A stretch of DNA of 11,663 nt from an uncultured Chloroflexota bacterium (GTDB lineage Bacteria > Chloroflexota > Dehalococcoidia > UBA3495). Below the pieces are notes generated by a model. The model was not told the DNA's origin and ran no database searches. It saw only the letters and a list, made by a program, of their open reading frames with translations. Of this stretch, positions 6,143-11,663 are shown piece after piece; position 1 is the stretch's first letter, and each line of letters begins with the position of its first letter. Location of the stretch: the NCBI GenBank assembly GCA_913020235.1, contig CAJWBT010000038.1:1-11663 (forward strand). The letters run 5' to 3'. The translations under genes were made by a program, and so were the position numbers.

Positions 6143-7351
6143 ATGCCCGATGCTAAGATTACAGTGTACGGGGCGCCCTGGTGTCCCGACTGTAAGAGAT
6201 CCAAACAGTTTCTTGGGGAGCAGCGCGTCCCTTACAACTGGGTCGACATCGACCTTGACGAAGAGGGCAGGCGGTACGTCCAGCAGGCTAACAACGGCAA
6301 GCAGATAATCCCGACCATCGTGTTCGAAGATGGTTCCATCCTGGTGGAGCCCAGCAACTCCGAGTTGGCCGCCAAACTTGGGATCAATCCCAAAGCTACG
6401 CGTGAGTTCTACGACTTGATCATCGTGGGTGGGGGTCCGGCCGGGCTGACGGCGGCCATCTACGCCGCCCGCGAGGGCATCGACACCCTCATCATCGAAC
6501 GCAGCGGAGTTGGCGGGCAGGCGGGTTCCACCGAGCGGATCGAGAATTATCCGGGATTCGCGCAGGGGGTGAGCGGGGCAGCGCTGGCCGACGAAATGAA
6601 AGCCCAGGCGGAGCGCTTCGGAGTAGAGATACTCCCCGCCCAGGGAGTGACCAGTATCAAAGCTCAGGGGGCCTACAAGATGGTCGGCACCGAGGGCGGG
6701 AACGAGTACTGTTCCAGCGCCATCTTGCTGGCCACCGGCAGCCGGTACCGCCGGCTTAACGTTCCGGGCGAAGAGGACTTCATTGGGGCGGGCGTCCACT
6801 TTTGCGCCACATGCGACGGCCCGTTCTACAGGGGGCAAGAGATGGTGGTGGTCGGCGGCGGCAACAGCGGCATTGAAGAGGGTCTCTTTCTCACCAAGTT
6901 CGCCACGAAGGTTACCGTGCTGGAAGTGCGGGACCGCCTTGGTGCCAGCCAGATACTTCAGGAAAAAGCGGCCAGCCACCCGCAGATGGAGATCATGCTG
7001 AACACCACGGTCCAGGGGTTCAAGGGCAACGCCAAGCTCAGCTCGGTGGTGGTCAAATCCGGCGAAACCGGCGAGGTCCAAGAGCTGACGCCAGGAGCCG
7101 TCTTTGTCTTCATCGGCTTGGACCCGAACGTTGACTTCCTTCGCGGCACCGTTGACCTGGACCAGTGGGGATTCATCAAGACCGGCATGAATCTGGAGAC
7201 CAGCATCGCCGGCGTCTTCGCCGCAGGGGATGTCCGGGCCGGCAGCACGAAACAGGTTGCCAGCGCCGTAGGCGAGGGGGCCACCGCCGCCCTGATGATA
7301 CGGCAATACCGAGAGAAGACCGAGGGAAGCCGCGGGTACAAAGGAGACTAG
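6143..7351 (+). CDS. trxB: Glutaredoxin/mycoredoxin-like - thioredoxin reductase fusion
   Basis: The protein has 402 residues. Residues 1-80 form a glutaredoxin-like domain resembling mycoredoxins: APWCPDC with Cys14/Cys17, the cis-Pro segment IIPTIVF, and the ending LVEPSNSELAAKLG. Residues 88-390 form a low-molecular-weight thioredoxin reductase: FAD motif GGGPAG (96-101), ATGS, redox centre CATC (221-224), nucleotide motif GGGNSG (238-243), and C-terminal FAD motif AGD near 361. A bacterial TrxR alone is about 310 residues, so the extra length equals the fused domain. Electrons would pass from NAD(P)H via FAD and CATC to CPDC and then to cytoplasmic disulfides. The HRRxxxR loop that grips the NADPH phosphate reads Glu261-Val-Arg...Gly267, which suggests NADH. 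GGAGGT (6131-6136) six bases before the ATG fixes the start; an upstream in-frame start at 6020 would add 41 unrelated residues. Confidence 0.92.
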   Translation: MPDAKITVYGAPWCPDCKRSKQFLGEQRVPYNWVDIDLDEEGRRYVQQANNGKQIIPTIVFEDGSILVEPSNSELAAKLGINPKATREFYDLIIVGGGPAGLTAAIYAAREGIDTLIIERSGVGGQAGSTERIENYPGFAQGVSGAALADEMKAQAERFGVEILPAQGVTSIKAQGAYKMVGTEGGNEYCSSAILLATGSRYRRLNVPGEEDFIGAGVHFCATCDGPFYRGQEMVVVGGGNSGIEEGLFLTKFATKVTVLEVRDRLGASQILQEKAASHPQMEIMLNTTVQGFKGNAKLSSVVVKSGETGEVQELTPGAVFVFIGLDPNVDFLRGTVDLDQWGFIKTGMNLETSIAGVFAAGDVRAGSTKQVASAVGEGATAALMIRQYREKTEGSRGYKGD

Positions 7352-7384
7352 AACCTAATCTCAGAATTGCCGTTACGATCAGCC

Positions 7385-7500
7385 GCTCGTCCTGAGCTTG
7401 GCTGAAGGGTCCGACTTCGTCGAGAGTCTCAATGTTCGGTCGGAGCCCACCACGAACGGTGGAGGTACTATCTGCCCGTTCGTCCTGAGCCTGTCGAAGG
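7385..7500. repeat. TGAGC.TGTCGAA repeat, two directly oriented copies
   Basis: The right copy (7476-7500) starts CCGTTCGTCCTGAGC and ends TGTCGAAGG. The left copy (7385-7409), CTCGTCCTGAGCTTGGCTGA..., is degenerate. ACGAACGG (7452-7459) forms a perfect 8-bp inverted repeat with CCGTTCGT (7476-7483) across 16 bases. Two further copies lie at 10283-10340, so this is a dispersed intergenic family in this genome. Confidence 0.7.
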
Positions 7501-7563
7501 ACCGTCCGGGCCGGGCCGCGCAATTATGAGATACCTGCGAACCCGCTCGGGCAAAGGACGGGA

Positions 7564-7737
7564 ATGAAGCACGGGACCGGGCGCGAGTCAGGGGAGCGGC
7601 GGCAGCGCATCGTCCTTTCGATTGAAAGTCCGGCAAGCCCAAAACCGGGACGGTCGGAGGTGCATCCAACCGGGGTGATCCGAGTTCCCATAGACACGTC
7701 TGACGACGGCGAGATTGAGGCCGCCCGGACAAGATGA
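7564..7737 (+). CDS. Possible 57-residue small protein before transketolase
   Basis: An ATG with AAAGGA (7553-7558) five bases upstream opens a frame of 57 codons. It ends at TGA 7735-7737, just before the transketolase Shine-Dalgarno (7741-7747), a typical operon spacing. The peptide is hydrophilic, with a basic start, an IVLSIESP strand-like stretch, [13 protein letters not shown], and the ending IEAARTR; it has no Cys, signal or membrane segment. About two thirds of third codon positions are G or C, lower than I would expect for a strongly coding frame here. I do not recognise the family. It may be a real small gene or a chance frame in the leader of tkt. Confidence 0.33.
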   Translation: MKHGTGRESGERRQRIVLSIESPASPKPGRSEVHPTGVIRVPIDTSDDGEIEAARTR

Positions 7738-7753
7738 TCCAAAGGAGTTGAGC

Positions 7754-9772
7754 ATGACCGACCCCAAGCTTGACGAGCTTTGCATCAACACAATGCGGTT
7801 CCTAGCGGTGGACGCCGTGCAGCAGGCCAACTCCGGCCACCCCGGGACTCCGATGGGGGCGGCGCCCATGGCCTATGTGTTGTGGGACCGGTTCCTCAAG
7901 CACAACCCTGAGGACCCCAAATGGCCGGACCGGGACCGGTTCCTCCTTTCGCCGGGTCACGCCTCGGCCATGCTGTATGCCCTCCTTCACCTCGCCGGCT
8001 ACGACTTGCCATTGGACGAGCTGAAGCGGTTCCGGCAATGGGGCAGCAAAACTCCGGGACACCCGGAGTATGGCCTGACCCCCGGCGTCGAGATGACCAC
8101 GGGTCCGCTGGGCCAGGGATTCGCCCACGGAGTCGGGATGGCCATGGCCGAGCGGTGGCTGGCAGAGCACTTTAACCGGCCCGGTCACGAAATTGTCGAC
8201 CATTACACCTACACCATTGTCTCCGACGGCGACCTACAGGAGGGAGTCGCTTCCGAGGCAGCCTCCCTGGCGGGAACTCTGCGCCTGGGCAAGCTGATCT
8301 ACCTGTACGACGACAACGACATTTCGATAGAGGGCAGCACCGACATTGCCTTCACCGAAGACGTGGCCCAGCGGTTCCAGGCCTACGGCTGGCACGTCGT
8401 CGGCCCCATAGACGGGATGGACCTGGGAAGCCTGGACTCGGCGATCCTCACAGCTCAGGCGGAGACCGCCAGGCCGAGCCTAATTGTTTGCAGTACCGTC
8501 ATCGGCTACGGCAGCCCCAACAAGGCGGGAACCGCCTCCGTCCACGGAGAGCCACTGGGTGAGGAGGAGGTGCGCCTGACCAGGGCCCAATTGGGATGGT
8601 CTTCTCAAGAGCCCTTCACGGTTCCCCAGAAGGCCCTGGACCATTTCCGCCAAGCCCAGGAGCGAGGACGCCGCCACCAGGACGAGTGGCAGGCCCGCAT
8701 GGAAGCCTATCGCCAGGCCTACCCGGCCGAGGCCGCGCAGCTTGAAGAAGCGCTGCAAGGGGACCTTCCCGATGGCTGGGACCGGGACCTGGACGGGCTA
8801 TTCAACGCGGGAGACAAGCCCGTGGCGACCCGTGAGGCCTCGGGCCGGGTTATGAACGCAATCGTGAAGACGGTTCACTCTTTCATCGGAGGCTCGGCGG
8901 ACCTGGCACCTTCGACCAAGACCCTCCTCAACGACGAAGGGCACTATGGCCCCGAGGAGTACTCCGGCCACAACCTGCACTTCGGCGTCCGGGAGCACGC
9001 CATGGGGTCCGTCGCCAACGGGATGGCGCTGCACGGAGGCGCCATCCCGTACACCGCCACCTTCATGATCTTTTCCGACTACATGCGGCCACCTATCCGC
9101 CTCGCGGCGCTGATGGACCTGCGGGTGGTGTACGTCTTCACCCACGACTCCATTGGCCTGGGAGAGGACGGTCCAACCCACCAACCCATCGAGCAGCTTT
9201 TGGCGTTGCGGGCCATCCCCAACCTGGTTGTGCTGCGCCCCGCCGACGCCACCGAGACGGTGGAGGCATGGAAGACGGCAGTATCGCGCCGCGAGGGGCC
9301 GACCGTCCTGGTGATGAGCCGCCAGAACCTTACGGTGCTGGACCGGGGCGCCTACGCCAAGGCCGACGGGGTTCAACGGGGAGGTTACGTGCTCTGGGAG
9401 GCGTCGGGAACACCGGATGTAGTCCTCATCGGTACCGGCTCCGAAGTCCACATCGCCCTTGAGGCGGGGCAGCTGCTGCAAGACAAAGGCGTGATGGCCC
9501 GGGTGGTCTCGTTGCCTTCCTGGGAGCTGTTCGACGCTCAGCCAGTGGAGTACCGGGAAAGCGTCTTGCCGCCGGACCTGCGGGCGCGGGTCTCCATCGA
9601 AGCGGCAACGACCCTGGGATGGGAGCGGTACGTCGGGTTGGACGGCGTCGCTATCGGGGTCCCCCACTTCGGCGCCTCGGCCCCGATCGGGGTGCTTTAC
9701 GAAAAATTCGGCCTCACCGCCCAGCGGATGGCGGAAGAGGCCACGCGCCTGGTGGCAGGGAGTAAGAGATGA
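7754..9772 (+). CDS. tkt: Transketolase
   Basis: The 672-residue length is normal for transketolase, the thiamine-diphosphate enzyme that moves two-carbon units between ketose and aldose phosphates in the non-oxidative pentose phosphate pathway. Visible landmarks: SGHPGTPMG (His29), [10 protein letters not shown] (His69), PGHPE (His103), TTGPLGQG, and ThDP/metal motif SDGDLQEG with Asp158 and the downstream YDDND (Asn188). [14 protein letters not shown] retains the catalytic-loop His. FGVREHAMG holds the cofactor-activating Glu, and [16 protein letters not shown] is the second signature. The start ATG has AAAGGAG at 7741-7747 with ideal spacing. An in-frame TTG at 7715 would put that site inside the gene. 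The stop overlaps the start of rpiB (ATGA), so translation is probably coupled. No key residue is missing. Confidence 0.97.
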   Translation: MTDPKLDELCINTMRFLAVDAVQQANSGHPGTPMGAAPMAYVLWDRFLKHNPEDPKWPDRDRFLLSPGHASAMLYALLHLAGYDLPLDELKRFRQWGSKTPGHPEYGLTPGVEMTTGPLGQGFAHGVGMAMAERWLAEHFNRPGHEIVDHYTYTIVSDGDLQEGVASEAASLAGTLRLGKLIYLYDDNDISIEGSTDIAFTEDVAQRFQAYGWHVVGPIDGMDLGSLDSAILTAQAETARPSLIVCSTVIGYGSPNKAGTASVHGEPLGEEEVRLTRAQLGWSSQEPFTVPQKALDHFRQAQERGRRHQDEWQARMEAYRQAYPAEAAQLEEALQGDLPDGWDRDLDGLFNAGDKPVATREASGRVMNAIVKTVHSFIGGSADLAPSTKTLLNDEGHYGPEEYSGHNLHFGVREHAMGSVANGMALHGGAIPYTATFMIFSDYMRPPIRLAALMDLRVVYVFTHDSIGLGEDGPTHQPIEQLLALRAIPNLVVLRPADATETVEAWKTAVSRREGPTVLVMSRQNLTVLDRGAYAKADGVQRGGYVLWEASGTPDVVLIGTGSEVHIALEAGQLLQDKGVMARVVSLPSWELFDAQPVEYRESVLPPDLRARVSIEAATTLGWERYVGLDGVAIGVPHFGASAPIGVLYEKFGLTAQRMAEEATRLVAGSKR

Positions 9773-10236
9773 CCCAGCCCGTGGCATTGGGTGCGGACCA
9801 CGGCGGATATCCCTTGAAAGCGGAACTGGTCCCCTGGCTGAAGTCTCAGGGGTTCCGGGTGGAGGACCTGGGCGCGAGTTCCCTGGAGCCCAACGACGAC
9901 TATCCCGACTTCGCGGAGTCCGTGGCCCAGGCGGTAGCCTCGGGCCGGGCGGAGCGCGGCATCGTGATCTGCGGGAGCGGCGTGGGCGCATCCATCGCCG
10001 CCAACAAGGTACCCGGAGTCCGGGCCTGCCTCTGCCATGACATCTATTCCGCCCACCAGGGGGTGGAGCACGACAGCATGAACATCCTTTGCTTGGGAGC
10101 CAGGGTGGTTGGGATTGAGCTGGCCAAAGACCTGGTCGGGGCTTTCCTCAACGCCCGCTTCACCGGCGAGGAGCGCCACCGCCGCCGCCTCAACAAGGTA
10201 GCTGCTATAGAGAAACAAGCCCTGCAAGGCCGGTAG
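9769..10236 (+). CDS. rpiB: Ribose-5-phosphate isomerase B
   Basis: The 155-residue protein of the RpiB/LacAB family interconverts ribose-5-phosphate and ribulose-5-phosphate in the cytoplasm. Landmarks are GADHGG (Asp10-His11), the catalytic-base Cys68 in ICGSGVG followed by [20 protein letters not shown], the His101 segment [13 protein letters not shown], and the phosphate-binding Arg cluster near 130-140 ([13 protein letters not shown]). The presence of Cys68 and the NILCLGAR stretch favours RpiB over the galactose-6-phosphate isomerase subunits LacA/LacB. ATG 9769 overlaps the transketolase stop by four bases, which supports the start and translational coupling. Product and substrate fit the neighbouring transketolase and transaldolase. 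No anomaly seen. Confidence 0.95.
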   Translation: MTQPVALGADHGGYPLKAELVPWLKSQGFRVEDLGASSLEPNDDYPDFAESVAQAVASGRAERGIVICGSGVGASIAANKVPGVRACLCHDIYSAHQGVEHDSMNILCLGARVVGIELAKDLVGAFLNARFTGEERHRRRLNKVAAIEKQALQGR

Positions 10237-10282
10237 GTTCAATAAGAGAGTATCCAACAACTCCTTGGGGGGCCGCTCTTGG

Positions 10283-10340
10283 CCCTTCGACATGCTCAGG
10301 GCGAACGGGTCTTCCCGTTCGTGGTGAGCCTGTCGAACCA
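10283..10340. repeat. TGAGC.TGTCGAA repeat, inverted pair
   Basis: The left arm (10283-10308) and right arm (10315-10340) are inverted copies separated by six bases. Read in the same direction, the left arm matches the copy at 7476-7500 at 23 of 25 bases and the right arm at 21 of 25. The element sits wholly within the 145-bp gap between rpiB and the transaldolase gene, so it would be transcribed as part of the operon mRNA if the cluster is co-transcribed. Confidence 0.75.
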
Positions 10341-10365
10341 TAGTGGCCGGCTGTTGGACAGGCTC
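10326..10365 (+). promoter_or_regulatory. Stem-loop next to the transaldolase ribosome binding site
   Basis: GAGCCTGTC (10326-10334) pairs perfectly with GACAGGCTC (10357-10365). After one mismatch, AAC (10336-10338) pairs with GTT (10353-10355). The stem ends three bases before the AGAGGAG Shine-Dalgarno (10368-10374) of the transaldolase gene. Its 5' half is also the right arm of the repeat hairpin at 10283-10340, so the two folds exclude each other. A regulatory effect is inference. Confidence 0.4.
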
Positions 10366-10381
10366 CAAGAGGAGAAATGGC

Positions 10382-11663
10382 ATGACCAGTCCTGTCCAGG
10401 AAGTTCAACGCCTTGGCCAATCAGTCTGGTACGACAACATACGGCGCGGCCTGATCAGGTCCGGCGAACTGCAACAGCTTATCGACGTGGGAGTCAGCGG
10501 TGTGACCTCCAACCCCACCATATTCGAGAAGGCTATCGCCGGCAGCACCGACTACGACGAGGCGCTGCTGGGGCTGGCCCAAGACGCCAAAAGCACCCAG
10601 GAGCTTTTTGAAGCGCTGGCCATCGAAGACATCCGCGCCGCCGCCGACCTGCTGAGACCCATATACGACCGGACCAATGGCGTCGACGGTTACGCCTCCC
10701 TGGAGGTAAGTCCGGAGCTGGCCCACAACACCGGGGGCACCATCTCAGAGGCCAAGCGGCTGTTCGGAGCCCTGGACCGCCCCAACGTGATGGTGAAGGT
10801 GCCGGCTACCCCGGAGGGAATAAGCGCCGTCCGTCGCCTCATCGGCCAGGGGATCAACATCAATGTGACGCTGATCTTCTCCTTGGACGCCTACCGGCAG
10901 GTGGCGGAGGCCTACATCGCCGGGCTGGAAGACCTGGCCAGGTCAGGCGGAGAGGTGAGCAGGGTAGCCTCGGTAGCATCCTTCTTCGTCAGCCGGGTGG
11001 ACACCGCGGTCGACGGGCAACTGGAGGACGGCATCCGCGAGGGCCGGGAAGAGTTGAAGGACCTTTTGGGAAAGGCGGCCATCGCCAACGTCAAGCTGGC
11101 TTACCGGGATTTCAAGGCGCTGTTCGGTGATGAACGCTTCGCCGCGCTGCGCGAAAAGGGGGCCCGGGTCCAGCGTCCCCTGTGGGCCAGCACCGGCACC
11201 AAGAGCCCGGCCTACAGCGACGTACAGTACGTGGAGTCCCTTATCGGCCCCGACACCGTGAACACCGTGCCTCCGGCTACCCTGAGCGCCTTCCTGGAGC
11301 GCGGCAGTGCCGTCGCTACCCTGGAGCAGGGGTTGGAAGAGGCAGCGAGCCTGACCCAGAGCCTGGCCGCCGCCGGCATCAACATGGAGCAGGTCACTTC
11401 GAAGCTGCTGGCCGATGGGCTGGAATCCTTTGCCGGGTCTTTCCGGACGCTGCTGGCAAACATCGAGGACAAGAAGACCCGGCTGCTGGCCCGGCCGCAC
11501 GTCCACCCTGGCGTCAGCCTGGGGGGCTACCTGCCCGATGTGGAAGCATCGTTGGCCGAGTACCAGCGGCGCGAGGTGATGGGCCGACTCTGGCGCGGCG
11601 ATCATACGGTTTGGAAGCCGGACCCCACCGAGATCACCAACCGCCTCGGCTGGCTCACCGTCA
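10382..11663 (+). CDS. tal: Transaldolase, probably N-terminal part of a transaldolase/glucose-6-phosphate isomerase fusion; 3'-truncated
   Basis: The frame runs from ATG 10382 to the window edge without a stop (427 codons). Transaldolase transfers dihydroxyacetone units between sugar phosphates through a Schiff base. Residues typical of the bacterial TAL-2 type are visible: WYDN (Asp18), GVTSNPTIF (40-48), SLEVSP with Glu108, the Schiff-base Lys139 in VMVKVPATPEG, INVTLIFS, FFVSRVD, and LWASTGTK. Family members that stand alone end at roughly 360-380 residues. This one goes on past residue 395 with a linker and RLW..D.T.WKPDP..I.NRLGWL, the junction seen in bifunctional transaldolase/phosphoglucose isomerase proteins. 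The second domain would therefore lie beyond the window. AGAGGAG (10368-10374) supports the start. The gene follows rpiB by 145 bp, completing a pentose phosphate cluster. Confidence 0.93.
   Translation, partial: MTSPVQEVQRLGQSVWYDNIRRGLIRSGELQQLIDVGVSGVTSNPTIFEKAIAGSTDYDEALLGLAQDAKSTQELFEALAIEDIRAAADLLRPIYDRTNGVDGYASLEVSPELAHNTGGTISEAKRLFGALDRPNVMVKVPATPEGISAVRRLIGQGININVTLIFSLDAYRQVAEAYIAGLEDLARSGGEVSRVASVASFFVSRVDTAVDGQLEDGIREGREELKDLLGKAAIANVKLAYRDFKALFGDERFAALREKGARVQRPLWASTGTKSPAYSDVQYVESLIGPDTVNTVPPATLSAFLERGSAVATLEQGLEEAASLTQSLAAAGINMEQVTSKLLADGLESFAGSFRTLLANIEDKKTRLLARPHVHPGVSLGGYLPDVEASLAEYQRREVMGRLWRGDHTVWKPDPTEITNRLGWLTV

Noticed and set aside
5909..7306. Long open frame of 465 codons on the - strand
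   Set aside because: It lies antisense to the redox fusion, whose motifs are unmistakable; long antisense frames are common in GC-rich genes and this one shows no family motif.
7385..7500. CRISPR-like reading of the repeated CGTCCTGAGC units
   Set aside because: Only two unequal copies in direct orientation, no regular spacers and no cas genes.
7715..7753. In-frame TTG as transketolase start
   Set aside because: The strong AAAGGAG lies inside this extension and directly serves ATG 7754; family alignment begins at the later start.
8798..9991. Open frame of 397 codons on the - strand
   Set aside because: Antisense shadow of transketolase and rpiB, with a Pro/Arg-rich start and no recognisable domain.
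10237..10381. tRNA or other structured RNA gene between rpiB and tal
   Set aside because: No cloverleaf, T-arm GGTTCGA pattern or acceptor pairing; the pairing is explained by the repeat arms.

Overview
The window is GC-rich (by eye a little over 60%) and bacterial. All convincing genes lie on the + strand. Several traits suggest a Chloroflexota-type genome, possibly of the Dehalococcoidia/SAR202 kind: a split B12-dependent acyl-CoA mutase, a lipoprotein with a Pro/Thr linker and glucodextranase-B-like domains, a mycoredoxin-like domain fused to thioredoxin reductase, a probable transaldolase-isomerase fusion, and dispersed GTCATTCCGAG and TGAGC.TGTCGAA hairpin repeats. This placement is inferred from gene style and no marker gene in the window proves it.

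Layout. 1-1709: the 3' part of a methylmalonyl-CoA-mutase-like catalytic subunit, then a separate cobalamin-binding subunit 20 bp downstream. Both depart from the textbook family at active-site or cofactor-contact positions. 1710-2160: non-coding DNA with two hairpin repeats. 2161-4374: two exported proteins, a lipoprotein with two Ig-like domains and a secreted protein with five 12-residue repeats. 4375-5069: non-coding, with another hairpin repeat and a promoter-like sequence. 5070-5636: two small Cys-motif proteins, one of them a zinc ribbon. 5637-6142: no gene recognised. 6143-7351: a glutaredoxin/mycoredoxin-thioredoxin reductase fusion. 7352-7753: repeats and one possible very small gene. 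7754-11663: a non-oxidative pentose phosphate cluster of transketolase, ribose-5-phosphate isomerase B (overlapping by ATGA) and a transaldolase that runs off the end and appears to continue into a glucose-6-phosphate isomerase domain.

Functionally, tkt-rpiB-tal(-pgi) is a coherent sugar-phosphate interconversion operon linking pentose phosphates with fructose-6-P, glyceraldehyde-3-P and, if the fusion is real, glucose-6-P. The redox fusion upstream is a self-contained disulfide reductase, and its nucleotide-binding loop looks more like an NADH enzyme than an NADPH one. The mutase pair at the left edge probably rearranges an acyl-CoA carbon skeleton, but its substrate cannot be assumed to be methylmalonyl-CoA. 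No complete undescribed system is evident. The most noteworthy items are the atypical mutase pair, the redox fusion with altered cofactor motif, and the overlapping repeat hairpins directly in front of the transaldolase ribosome binding site.
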